Positions 55,801-63,696 of a DNA stretch of 64,000 nucleotides are shown one piece after another. Within the stretch, counting starts at the first letter, position 1; each line of letters begins with the position of its first letter. Origin of the DNA: Bemisia tabaci (taxonomy: Eukaryota; Arthropoda; Insecta; Hemiptera; Aleyrodidae); NCBI RefSeq assembly GCF_918797505.1, contig NC_092800.1:40591430-40655429 (forward strand). The letters are read 5' to 3'. A program made the translations under genes and the position numbers. The notes under the pieces are model-generated. The model did not search any database. It worked only from the letters and a program-made list of their open reading frames with translations, and was not told the origin of the DNA.

Positions 55801-55879
55801 AAAAATGTGTTTCTCTCACCGATTCTTTGGTAGATTTTATTCCTCTTGGAGGCTTCATTGGCGATGGCACGGATGCCAT
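37623..55879 (-). CDS. Sec8: Exocyst complex component 4 (Sec8), 15 exons, 965 aa
   Basis: Sec8 is a subunit of the octameric exocyst, which tethers secretory vesicles to the plasma membrane before SNARE-driven fusion. I could assemble the whole coding sequence: exons 55879-55820, 54721-54560, 54038-53869, 53018-52853, 51542-51358, 50473-50335, 48396-48142, 47299-47006, 46151-45921, 44469-44249, 43157-42926, 41551-41339, 39762-39607, 38644-38438 and 37829-37623. They sum to 2898 nt. All introns are GT/AG and every phase agrees. The length of 965 residues is close to human EXOC4 (974). Family-diagnostic segments include IIRTLSVSESNEQRDREKAK and KKLWLEGVEYKHVLHLLDE in the Sec8 N-terminal domain, then KKHYLHAT, TKRKPQRKEKPTLFKFDF, AYRGIVQPE, CLLVLHLE and MCRNIYSLQQTLTNITMTRE towards the C-terminus. 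The start MASVPSPMKPPRGIK is at the expected distance from the conserved core. Introns carry several MITEs, but no exon is damaged, so the gene looks functional. Confidence 0.95.
37917..38437. other. Sec8 intron 14
   Basis: AT-rich with no recognised element. A minus frame at 37917-38201 has no support. Confidence 0.3.
38438..38644 (-). CDS. Sec8: Sec8 exon 14
   Basis: 69 codons, phase 0, TTTTTTTAG|TACATA to CCGGAG|GTTTGC. Begins YIFEGLGHMIAKLL and includes CRNIYSLQQTLTNITMTRE. Confidence 0.93.
39607..39762 (-). CDS. Sec8: Sec8 exon 13
   Basis: 52 codons, phase 0, CTACAG|GTTCGT to TGCAAG|GTAAAA. VRVQCFHYLLP is the counterpart of the vertebrate VRVHCFHYL segment. Confidence 0.93.
39805..41338. 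other. Sec8 intron 12
   Basis: About 1.6 kb. Near 39830-39905 a GCAGAAAAACTTG/TGCTGTGCGATGC segment suggests a decayed palindrome. At 40568-40640 a TATGACAGGAAGTCTGCAAA piece matches part of the 52289-52529 MITE. No exon. Confidence 0.4.
41339..41551 (-). CDS. Sec8: Sec8 exon 12
   Basis: 71 codons, phase 0, ATTTGCAG|GAGTGG to TTGGAG|GTTTGT. Contains a Ser/Asn-rich linker then SLEQLANDFQELANTCLLVL. Confidence 0.93.
41962..42113. mobile_element. MITE in Sec8 intron 11
   Basis: AGGCCTTGTTCATAGGAGCG at the left and CGCCCATGTGGACAAGGCCT at the right are imperfect inverted repeats. About 152 bp. Confidence 0.6.
42114..42925. other. Sec8 intron 11, TTCCCTGA-rich repeat
   Basis: Between about 42290 and 42800 motifs such as TTTCCCTGAC and ATTCCCTGAC recur irregularly, a degenerate interspersed repeat of unknown type. 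Confidence 0.45.
42926..43157 (-). CDS. Sec8: Sec8 exon 11
   Basis: Phase 2 in, phase 0 out, CCCTGCAG|A to AGTATG|GTGAGA. Reads SLPNWEQLEGWW and SDVNQLKCLAQMQESM. Confidence 0.93.
43350..44248. other. Sec8 intron 10
   Basis: AT-rich, no exon or clear repeat recognised. Confidence 0.3.
44249..44469 (-). CDS. Sec8: Sec8 exon 10
   Basis: TTTACAG|AGCACT to CTCAA|GTAAGT, phase 2 out. Contains CQVAYRGIVQPESEDK and WLKDEDITRLLK, diagnostic of Sec8. Confidence 0.94.
44937..45285. repeat. Direct repeat around ATTTGTGACA in Sec8 intron 9
   Basis: TTAGAAGTTGGTATTTGTGA with CAAGTCAAGGGAATTTTGGT occurs twice, near 44937 and 45230, about 293 bp apart. The second copy directly precedes the long-TIR element at 45311. 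Confidence 0.7.
45311..45862. mobile_element. Long-TIR GGACCACTAGACA family, copy C (Sec8 intron 9)
   Basis: Both arms are complete: ATGGACCACTAGACAAGGTA and TACCTTGTCTGGTGGTCCAT. The 552 bp aligns along its length with copies A and D. Confidence 0.85.
45921..46151 (-). CDS. Sec8: Sec8 exon 9
   Basis: 77 codons, phase 0, TTTCCAG|GTCATC to TTATTA|GTAAGT. Reads FIEEIEQTVSAPCSLNVFL and ends SRPLLL. Confidence 0.93.
46207..47005. other. Sec8 intron 8
   Basis: Contains a C run at about 46249-46260 followed by TCCCACCC. No gene or paired repeat is recognised. Confidence 0.3.
47006..47299 (-). CDS. Sec8: Sec8 exon 8
   Basis: 98 codons, phase 0, TTTTCAG|TTGCAG to ATCACG|GTTAGA. The TKRKPQRKEKPTLFKFDF motif equals the vertebrate KKKPQRPKNSLFKF region. 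Confidence 0.94.
47450..48141. other. Sec8 intron 7
   Basis: Contains CAATCGTCAAATC/GTCCAATTGACGATTG, a short inverted motif at about 47567-47600. Otherwise nothing. Confidence 0.3.
48142..48396 (-). CDS. Sec8: Sec8 exon 7
   Basis: 85 codons, phase 0, TAATCAG|AGATTG to TCTGTG|GTAAGT. Matches the VAAAHSVVL-type region of the family (RRVVSAHQTVLTVMERTARL). Confidence 0.92.
48568..49436. mobile_element. Inverted-repeat element in Sec8 intron 6 with nested MITE
   Basis: TTGCGCTGGTCACAGAATCG at the left and GTGACTAGCGCAA at the right. Arms of about 150 bp share TGCTTGATTCTTGTAGAT, GGGCGATATCTC and the complement of TTTCAAAGG. A second palindromic unit lies at 49028-49281. Confidence 0.75.
49028..49281. 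mobile_element. Nested palindromic MITE
   Basis: CCTCTTTTGTTTGATTAGTG at the left and CACTGATCAAACAAAAGAGG at the right, with GCAGAGGGTACAATGCGAAA repeated inverted. It sits inside the 48568-49436 element. Confidence 0.75.
49440..50334. other. Sec8 intron 6, 3' part
   Basis: AT-rich. No exon or repeat pair is recognised. Confidence 0.3.
50335..50473 (-). CDS. Sec8: Sec8 exon 6
   Basis: TTTTCAG|T to GTAGAG|GTGAGA. Reads RVEDKNFLTQRVTEDISQDV and ends LAILNKLPDTVE, matching the family's LAKLKKIPETV. Confidence 0.93.
50734..51281. mobile_element. Long-TIR GGACCACTAGACA family, copy D (Sec8 intron 5)
   Basis: ATGGACCACTAGACAAGGTA at the left and TACCCTGTCTACTGGTCCAT at the right. It ends 77 bp from exon 5 and contains no coding sequence. 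Confidence 0.85.
51358..51542 (-). CDS. Sec8: Sec8 exon 5
   Basis: TTTTTCAG|AAACTG to GCAG|GTAAAT. Reads LIDTLFDELSKYIYIDSTHE, matching the LHRHLYIKST region of the family. Confidence 0.93.
51597..51660. repeat. Short CTGCAGTCA repeat
   Basis: CTGCAGTCA-type units recur six times with small changes. Confidence 0.7.
51720..52288. other. Sec8 intron 4, 3' part
   Basis: AT-rich with no recognised feature. Confidence 0.3.
52289..52529. mobile_element. MITE in Sec8 intron 4
   Basis: ACGGTGTAAGTCGGCAATCA and TGATTGCCGACTTACACCGT are exact complements (the arms run to about 29 bp). About 241 bp. Confidence 0.8.
52853..53018 (-). CDS. Sec8: Sec8 exon 4
   Basis: GTCAACAG|A to AAGCAG|GTTTGT. Completes the Ile codon split at exon 3 and reads KKHYLHATNLIVSTLALGEG. 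Confidence 0.94.
53200..53868. other. Sec8 intron 3
   Basis: No exon-like frame or paired repeat is recognised. Confidence 0.3.
53869..54038 (-). CDS. Sec8: Sec8 exon 3
   Basis: TTTGCAG|TTATTT to GAGAT|GTAAGT. Reads VKENLLACKTLLSCRREELK and KLWLEGVEYKHVLHLLDE. Confidence 0.95.
54039..54480. other. Sec8 intron 2 with imperfect palindrome
   Basis: TATTAAAAAACTCTCTTGCA and TGTGCAAGTGAGTTTTATAA (about 54138-54228) are imperfect inverted repeats around an AAATAAATAA centre. Confidence 0.45.
54560..54721 (-). CDS. Sec8: Sec8 exon 2
   Basis: 54 codons, phase 0, TTCTTACAG|AGTGGG to ATGCAG|GTAACA. Start of the conserved Sec8 N-terminal domain (IIRTLSVSESNEQRD). Confidence 0.96.
55291..55641. mobile_element. 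MITE in Sec8 intron 1
   Basis: AGAGGTGTCGTCAGCTAAGT and its exact complement at 55622-55641. The arms extend to about 45 bp (GACGGTTGTTTACTTTTGGT). 351 bp. Confidence 0.85.
55820..55879 (-). CDS. Sec8: Sec8 exon 1 (start codon)
   Basis: ATG at 55879, 20 codons (MASVPSPMKPPRGIKSTKES), donor GAATCG|GTGAGA, phase 0. A basic, proline-rich start before the conserved core is usual for Sec8. Confidence 0.9.
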
Positions 55880-56639
55880 CTCGATTTTGATGATAGTGCT
55901 AGGATTTTCTTCGGAAAAACATTCAAGGTGTTGCGTGTGGAACCAAGCTATACTTGTGAGGCATTGGAGACGATAAGGGTTGAAAAGTTCTACATTGGTT
56001 GCGATAAGTTCTTAACAATACACAGGATTGAGATGAGGGTATGACAGAGGCACACTCACGACAACTGATCATTAGTTGAACACGTACTTCAAATCTCAAT
56101 CAATTCTGTATGAAATTATTGAAAAAAAAAACATTATACTATCCACAAGTTAAAGAATAATACTGGCATTGGCCCTAATTCTCAAAAAATTTCAAGTGTG
56201 CCGCAAATTGGCATAACCTCAAAAAACTCATCAAAATAATAACATCAACGGTGGCGAAAAGCGGTGACCCTCGAAAGAAGACATCCAACATCAAATTTTT
56301 CGAGGTTAGTTTTAGTAAAATTTTAATCCCGCACCCTTATGCACCGGATTTAATCAATAATTTAATACCCAAAAAATTAATTGTTAGAATTTTTGTTCTA
56401 TTTTTCGTGTGATTGTTTGGCTCCTCTTTGCATTTTTCTCTCTTTTAACCATACTTTCTATGAGATAGTTGTGCTTTCACAAGAATAATCACTTGTTGAC
56501 CTGCAGGCCCCTGCAGTTTTTTATTTCATCCTTATCCAAGAATTGCGGCTTGTCCACATTGCTGTGTCAGGGAACTTCATTGCAGTCATCTACTTTAGTC
56601 TAGGGTAAGAGACATCATTTAATTTACACTACGTTCCGT
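55880..56639. other. Sec8 5' flank
   Basis: The promoter must lie here, but no motif decides a start site. No other gene is seen. Confidence 0.3.
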
Positions 56640-57060
56640 CTAGTACCGTCTTATCGCAACACGCAAAGCATGCAAGTTGTCAAGAGCTCTTTCTCGGTAC
56701 GTTCTTTCCTCATCACTGCCTTACTGACACACGTACCCTTGTATGTGTGCAGAGCATAGGACCCCTAACCATTTTCTATGGATCCGCATCGACGGTAGTT
56801 CAACATCGTTTGTCTAGCTACCTCCTGCGCAATTTGTTATGATTCTAGAACTCTAGTCCTGTCTTGTTGTAACAAGTAAAGCATGCAAGTTGTCAAGAGC
56901 TCCTTCTTGGTACATTCTTTCCTCATCACTGCCTTACTGACACACATACCCTTGTGTGTGTTCAGAGCACAGGACCCCCAACCATTTGTTATGGATCCGC
57001 ATCGACGGTAGTTCAACATTGTTTGTCTAATTTCCTCCTGCGCAATTTGTGAGATGGTTC
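56640..57060. repeat. Tandem duplication of a 213-bp unit
   Basis: AAAGCATGCAAGTTGTCAAG occurs at 56665 and 56878. Both units share CTTTCCTCATCACTGCCTTA, GGATCCGCATCGACGGTAGT and CTCCTGCGCAATTTGT. Confidence 0.85.
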
Positions 57061-57185
57061 CTTATGGTAGCGCAACAAATAGAAAGAGACCACTATTGTG
57101 CATGAACAATTTTTCTTGAGTGGTTGTTATCCTCCATAAACGCTGAAAGCAATATCGCGTGCAATATCTGCTACGATCTCATAGC

Positions 57186-57517
57186 TGCGTTGTCGAAGTC
57201 AACTGTTGAGGAGCGTTGGGCAATGGAATTACCCGATGCCCAACGCTCGGCGTTGTTCGACTTCCGTTGGGATTGCCCGATGTCCTGGACTGTTTACCAA
57301 ACGGAAGTCAACAAGTCATCGGTCTCAGGAGGTAGTTGACTGCGTTGAGCTAACCTCTAAATGATATTGTGCACGCGGTGTCACATTCAAAACACAACAA
57401 TTTTTAGTCAACAGAGACGACCAACAACGCGTTTTCCAACGGTTAAGTCAACTGTCACGTGATATCCGTTAGCGTTGAGAAGCCCAACGCAAACGGAAAG
57501 TTGACTTCGACAACGCA
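57186..57517. mobile_element. MITE with TGCGTTGTCGAAGTCAAC ends
   Basis: TGCGTTGTCGAAGTCAACT at the left, AGTTGACTTCGACAACGCA at the right. Inside, GAGCGTTGGGCA/TGCCCAACGCTC form a second hairpin. Confidence 0.8.
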
Positions 57518-57828
57518 CCTCATCTCACTGATATTAGCTTTGAAGCCAGATATTTGGAGAAAGGGCAGATATTAAATGATAAGCTTTTCAATCTTTGTGG
57601 AACTCCAGTTTCATTGAAGATTTATGAGAAGTAGGTACTGAAGAAAAACTTTCATCCCACTCATGTGACCCCTCAAATTGCAGGATGGTGCCTCTTTTTG
57701 ACATTAGCCCATCAGTTGAAAATCATTAAATTATTCGTGACCCTGACTGCTAAGTGCTGCCTAGCACTGAGGATCTCTGGCTCTCCCACAAAAGCACCAT
57801 TCTTCAAAAGGAAACGAATGGCATATAT

Positions 57829-58083
57829 GGATCGCATTTAGCCAAATGGAACCAGAACGATTACAGTGTTGTAAAAATGTTGCTTCTTCATTGTTATCCA
57901 AAAAAGTCTCCCAGAATAGCAAAATGTTTTAGCTTTCTACCAAAAAATTATCGATTTTTAAGGAAAATAAGTGTATGAATTTTAGTATTGTACATATATT
58001 CAGTATAATCAAAATAAAAGTAGAAGTGGCTAAATTTTGAAAACACTGTAATCGCGCTGGTTCCTTTTTGCTAAATGCGATCC
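57829..58083. mobile_element. Palindromic MITE, GGATC family, ATAT duplication
   Basis: GGATCGCATTTAGCCAAATG at the left, TTTTTGCTAAATGCGATCC at the right. ATAT lies at 57825-57828 and 58084-58087. The arms share ACAGTGTTG. Confidence 0.8.
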
Positions 58084-58247
58084 ATATCAATGATGAAAGT
58101 GCAGAAGTGCGCATCTCAATTTTTGACAGCTTTGCGGTAGCTGCGTAAACGTGTTGTTGAAGATGTCGTCTATCTGCCAACAAGAGAGCAATCGAAAAAA
58201 ATCAAAAGGTCACGTAAAATCGCTCCGATGGTTGAGTCGCTTAGAGG

Positions 58248-58465
58248 TCAGGTGGGGCAGCCCCTGGGGGTTGGGCTCCTTGGATGCCAAGAGGAGTAGC
58301 CCCTGGGGGTTGGGCTTCTTCGATGCGAGGGGGGACACCCTGAGGGTTGGGTTGCTTGGATGTCAGATGGGGCAGTCCTTGCGGGTCGGGCTTCATGGAT
58401 GCCAGGGAGGGCAACCCCGAGGGTTGGGTTGCTTAGATATCAGGTGGGGAAGCACCTGTGGGGTT
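58248..58465. repeat. 48-bp minisatellite, about 4.5 copies
   Basis: Units contain GGGTTGGGCTCCTTGGATG-like and TGGGGCAGCCCCTGGGGG-like segments. Because 48 is divisible by 3, one plus-strand frame stays open and repeats a 16-residue pattern (WGLGSLDA, WGLGFFDA). Probably not a gene. Confidence 0.8.
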
Positions 58466-59039
58466 ATAGGACATTTCGTCAACGATTTTTTGTCCGTGCA
58501 CCTGTTTTTTCCAGTAATTTACGTCCACGCCTTTTTTCGGCACGGGAGTTTTGGTCCACGTGCCAGTTGAGACCCAAAGTTAATTGGCCCACATGTAAAT
58601 ACAAACGAGAAACGACCATCGTTCACGACGTTTTTGAATGAAAATGTATGTCTTGGAAGAATGAGGGTTTGCTTGTTTGTTTGTTTTGTCTGTTTGGTCC
58701 AACGGAGAATAATATATAGTTGAGAGTTTTGGCAAAAATGGGGGAGCATCAATTCCATGAGACAAGATTCACTAAAACTCTCTACACCTCTTTGGTGTAA
58801 CAGGACTTAATTATCTTTCAAGAAATTCCCACCTTGTAATACCTGAACCGGATAAACCTCTATATTTGCCTCAGCTAAAGGCTCTTAGATTTTTCCTGTG
58901 TACGATAAGTATCTTGATTTATTTTGCGAGGAAAGATCTGTACTTTTGAAGGATGCCTGTCGTTCTTAATACGTTCAATTTCGTATAATACTGTTGTGCA
59001 ACACCTCTGCTGTGGAATAGTTGCCTTAGGCGCCGCCGC
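58466..59039. other. No gene recognised
   Basis: Contains a TTTGCTTGTTTGTTTGTTT run near 58670. No splice-supported exon. Confidence 0.3.
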
Positions 59040-59180
59040 ACGGCGGGCGGGCGGCCAGCGCGGAACGCGCATTGGCGCCTACAAACCTAAGTGGATACTT
59101 CAAGCATTGTGCAATGCGTGAAGTATCCACTTAGGTTTGTAGGCGCCAGTGAGCCTCTCGCGCTGGCAGCACGCCGCACG
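59040..59180. repeat. GC-rich hairpin, second copy
   Basis: The 74-bp core (59074-59147) pairs GGCGCCTACAAACCTAAGTG with CACTTAGGTTTGTAGGCGCC. The GC-rich outer arms (GCGCGGAACGCGC, CGCCGCACGG) resemble those at 9014-9178. Confidence 0.8.
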
Positions 59181-59810
59181 GTGGATCGAAACCTGCAAAA
59201 AGTCGGACATGGGCGATTCTCACAAATAGTCATTTCATTGATGTAAATGTCTTCCCAAAGAGTTATATTTTATGATACAGGTATTGGTTTTCAATTTTTT
59301 AACCCCAGTTTAACGCACACAGCCTCCTAAAGTGGCTCAGGCGGCACTCGAAAAATGTTGCCTCACTCGGGACAAACCGTTCGCCTGTTGGTATTTCCCT
59401 CCGATAGATTTATGACAATTTCTGACTAAAGTAGCTTGTCCTCCTCCTTAAGCAGAATATATTTCACTAATAACAAGTTAAAATATCGCTATTTTTATAA
59501 GCGGTATTCTTGCTTAAAAGTACCCTCCTCAATACCGTAAAAATAATAATATAGCTAGACTTTTAACTAGCTATTTCAGCGTATTTCAGGGAAACCATTG
59601 TATAGCAGTGTTAACTGATCCCTGAAGATTCATTATCAAGAAAAATTGGCTGCCCCAAAGTGCCATTTTGGGAATAAAGCTTAAATGATTTTGAAAAAGT
59701 GAAGTTCATAAAATGGTGGCTCGAGAGAATTCGAATTTCACAGGTCTGTGGCGAATAAACACCGGGCATTTGATAGGTGATCTGTATGTAATTTTTAGTG
59801 CTGAGTCCGA
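59181..59810. other. No feature recognised
   Basis: AT-rich, without exons or paired repeats. Confidence 0.3.
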
Positions 59811-59944
59811 AAATGACCTTGGTTTATCTCCAACACCCACCGATTTTCCGGAAAATTGAGATTTTCCACTTAAAATGGACTTTTCGGGAAATGTGATTTT
59901 CCGGAAAACTGGTGCATGGTAAAGAGAAACCAAGGTCATTTTCG
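59811..59944. repeat. Short palindromic MITE
   Basis: AATGACCTTGGTTTATCT at the left, AGAGAAACCAAGGTCATT at the right. TTTTCCGGAAAA motifs inside. Confidence 0.7.
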
Positions 59945-60438
59945 AATCCAGGAGACAAAAATACATGAGAAAACATGCCTTGCGTGGTTGAAAAAATGTC
60001 CACGTTGTTTCAGATAACGGGGGTTTCCTCTCAAATGTCCTAATCGACGCATATGATACTGATCCGTTTGTTTTGCGTCTGAAAAGACGCTGAAAAGACG
60101 GGAAAATTATATCAAGTTGGTGTCTAATGGAGCATTTTTCATCCACTACTTGATGCTAAAGTCAAAAATGGCCTAAATTCTTTTCTATCTTCTAACTATT
60201 TCCCAAAAACTCGCGTTTTTTGACATCGGATTTTTTTTTTTTTTTTTTTTATGTTTAATTTCTTCGGAAAATTAGAAGTTAATAGAGAACATTGAGGTAA
60301 TTTGAGCTTCAGCAGCAATCATTAAGCCGAAGAAGCTCCATTAGATACCTAAGTATAAATGAAGGCAGTGTACTCGCGGGGCCCTTAATTAGGAAGGCTC
60401 AGATAATACATGATTTGTGTTGATTGATGTGTATTTGA

Positions 60439-60938
60439 NNNNNNNNNNNNNNNNNNNNNNNNNNNNNNNNNNNNNNNNNNNNNNNNNNNNNNNNNNNNNN
60501 NNNNNNNNNNNNNNNNNNNNNNNNNNNNNNNNNNNNNNNNNNNNNNNNNNNNNNNNNNNNNNNNNNNNNNNNNNNNNNNNNNNNNNNNNNNNNNNNNNNN
60601 NNNNNNNNNNNNNNNNNNNNNNNNNNNNNNNNNNNNNNNNNNNNNNNNNNNNNNNNNNNNNNNNNNNNNNNNNNNNNNNNNNNNNNNNNNNNNNNNNNNN
60701 NNNNNNNNNNNNNNNNNNNNNNNNNNNNNNNNNNNNNNNNNNNNNNNNNNNNNNNNNNNNNNNNNNNNNNNNNNNNNNNNNNNNNNNNNNNNNNNNNNNN
60801 NNNNNNNNNNNNNNNNNNNNNNNNNNNNNNNNNNNNNNNNNNNNNNNNNNNNNNNNNNNNNNNNNNNNNNNNNNNNNNNNNNNNNNNNNNNNNNNNNNNN
60901 NNNNNNNNNNNNNNNNNNNNNNNNNNNNNNNNNNNNNN
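60439..60938. other. Assembly gap of 500 Ns
   Basis: A round-number N block, as placed by scaffolding with unknown gap size. Order and orientation of 60939-64000 relative to the rest are therefore less certain. Confidence 0.99.
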
Positions 60939-61059
60939 TCCTCACCGGAATTGAGGAATGGAGGTGTTACAGTAAGTCCGGCATTAGGTTCCATTTCGAC
61001 ATCAGCGACGATCAACGCTACGATACTGGAAGCCAGTCTTCCGATATTAAATCCCTAGC

Positions 61060-61560
61060 GGGGAAGAAAAAAAATGCCTAGATTTCGCTAAAAATCCCTA
61101 AATCCCCAGATTTGCTCAAATATACTTAAAAAATCCCTAGATTTTGCAAAAAGCGCCATTTTTTTATGAAGAATCATGATGTCATTCGATGTAGCGATTT
61201 GCAATATTTAAATCTGATTGGCTCGTTTGAATTTTGGCGCTCTCTGAAAGCAGTGCTAATCCAGACCAATAAAATGAAAGAATATTAGTTGATTTCTTAT
61301 TATTAACAGGTTGAATGCAGTTGAATGTCAAGTACATCGAAGGACGCAATCGTTTTAATTTCCGGCTTATTTGCGGGGAAAATAGTGTTGCCAAAAAGGC
61401 CTACAAAATATAGATGAAAAAATGTTTTCGATTGTCGAAGCTAGAATTGAGGTTAAAAAGTTGATTTTTGGTAACTTTACCTCATCAAAAAAAAATCCCT
61501 AGATTTCCTGAAAAATCCCTAAATCCCTGGAAATTCCGGAAAATCCCTAAATCTAGGAAT
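61060..61560. repeat. Inverted repeat of AAATCCCTA-rich arms
   Basis: AAAATCCCTAAATCCCCAGA at the left, and CCCTAGATTTCC, AAATCCCTAAATCTAGG at the right, around a unique centre. Degenerate short motifs make up both arms. Confidence 0.5.
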
Positions 61561-63370
61561 AAACTCTTAGACATCGGATGGCTGTTGGAAGCATTAGAGT
61601 CAACATTTGAAACGCTGCTGCAGAATTTGCCGGGAGTATAATCGAGTGTTGAAAGTCAGTAGAATTGAACAATGTAATAATTGCTTTCCGAAATAAGCGT
61701 TATAATAAAAAAACAACGAATCTGAACTGTTAATACTGGAACACACCTTCTGTAAATGTACCTTGCGAGAGATAAGTAAAAAAATAGATGTACTGGAGGA
61801 GAAGTGCTTCTCCACAGAGTTTGAAGAAGGAAAAAAAAATGCCCAAATTTACTTACTTCAGCATTTTCGGCAAAATCACTGCAATTTCCGAACCTTTTTC
61901 TGGCCAGGGGCCAAAATTAAATGATTATGAAGGGCCACTTAGATGTTGTAGATAAAAATAGGACTGTTGAAAAATTCGCCGTTTTCAATTTCAGAAGATA
62001 GTCGATGAACGAAGCGAAACGATCAAAGTTTGCCGTTCTACTCATTCTTACTGCTATACATATAAAATGCAGATTGGAGGTATTTCATACCAATGTATAA
62101 AACATTAAGAACTAAGACACATGAGACATTTTTAGACCACAAAAAATTCCAGAGAACATGAGGAGAAAACGGCAGTGCCTGAACAATAATACTTATTGAT
62201 AGTTAACATTGAATACGTTTGATTCCTCTGAATATCAGAATTTTGCTGTACAAATAAGCCGATATTCATTGTAAAGACAACTAGAAAAATACACATAACA
62301 GAACTTGAGAGTGGGACAGTTTCAAAAAATATACAATACATTGTAAACATTAAATTAAAAACCTTCCCATTTTTGGACGTGTATTACATTTGCATAAACA
62401 TGTTCTAAATCTACGTTTTTGTTCTTCAAATTGTCTTATCGGGGTAACGAGAATTAATCAATGACAGGATTTTGCACTACTTTACCGATAAATTACAAAT
62501 TTCGTACAAGTATGTATGAATAATCATAAAAATTAAGTAAATAGTTGCAAACAGAGCAGAGGAGCATCCAATAAATTTTTCGGTTATACAAAACCTTCCA
62601 ATTATGGGTAAGAACTAAGAAATAAAAAGATAACATCGATAATAAATTTTGCTTTTCCGCACTAAAATCGACTTTAATTCCTTCTTCATAGGGTTTCTGC
62701 GGGAAGAGAAATAAATTAAATGAGAAAATATCCTGCTATATTAGTTAGAAGCAGTTCAGCTTTTTCTCGTAACTTTTGCACCGATGTAGTTCTTGCAGTG
62801 CGGAAAAAATTCTAGACGTTAAAAAAATTGTAGACGTTATGGTCAATTCAAAATGTTCATTTTGCGTCAGTTTTATGAATTTCTATAAAATGGCATACTG
62901 TGTCAAGATTTAAAAAACATTCTTGACTTCCTGATACGAGATTAAAGTTAAAGCGTCTAGTCTTGCGCAAGGACTTTCCCTTTTTCAGTTTTGCTCTTTC
63001 ATCGGTGTTCTTCATTCATAGACTTGTGCATGGGCATATTTATGCTAAAAGGAACTATGTGAAAATTAATTCAATCAGATGGAACTATATGAAAAAAACT
63101 TGCTTTGATATGGTTCCTTTTGATATAATTCATTTTTACTCGGTTCCTATCAGTGCAAATACTTCCATATGATGGTAACAGGTGAGCAACACTGATCTTT
63201 TTAAGATGACTTTTACAAATGATGACGGAACGAGAGATACAAGCGCACTCCTCAAGTCATACTGGTGCCTAAAAATTAGGTCACCTATAAGTAGTGGTTG
63301 CATCTCTAACCAATGAGGAGATGAGGATGCTACGAACGGCAAAGATGACCTCATTCCCCGGCTGGAGTGT
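61561..63370. other. No gene recognised
   Basis: AT-rich. Around 63030-63180 GCTAAAAGGAACTATGTGAA resembles a repeat also seen near 22155-22215. Frames are small and unspliced. Confidence 0.35.
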
Positions 63371-63570
63371 ATGAATCTCGCTTTACATGTAGCGTGTGAA
63401 AAATCGATGGGGGTTTTCGAATTTGGCAAGAGGAAACAAAGGGATAGGAGGCTCCGCGACAGTGCAGTTCGGGATTGGTCAAAGGGATTGGTGTTTCGAC
63501 CTAATTGGAGAGGAGTCAAAAAACAGGCCGGGCTGCATCAAGTGCATGGCTGCAAGTGTACAAGTCAGTT

Positions 63571-63692
63571 GGACGTATTTTTGCCAAACGGAACTATGTG
63601 CATTAAGACATGAGCCCTGAGACCCATAAGAATATGTGCATAACAGGGCTCACGTCATAATGCACATAGTTCCGTTTGATAGAAATACGACC
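63571..63692. mobile_element. Palindromic MITE, GGACG family, AGTT duplication
   Basis: GGACGTATTTTTGCCAAACG at the left, TAGAAATACGACC at the right. AGTT lies at 63567-63570 and 63693-63696. The centre ACCCATAAGAATATGTGCAT matches the 10065-10187 copy. Confidence 0.85.
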
Positions 63693-63696
63693 AGTT

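Noticed and set aside
57754..58183. Open frames on both strands near 57.8-58.2 kb
   Set aside because: They overlap the palindromic MITE 57829-58083, and similar frames appear in other copies of that family.
60385..61058. Long open frames of unknown residues
   Set aside because: They run through the N block and carry no information.
63371..63620. Overlapping plus-strand frames (FGIGQRDWCFDLIGEE, PGCIKCMAAS) next to a MITE
   Set aside because: One frame looks mildly protein-like, but the acceptor and donor are weak and the frames run into the MITE. Too weak to call.
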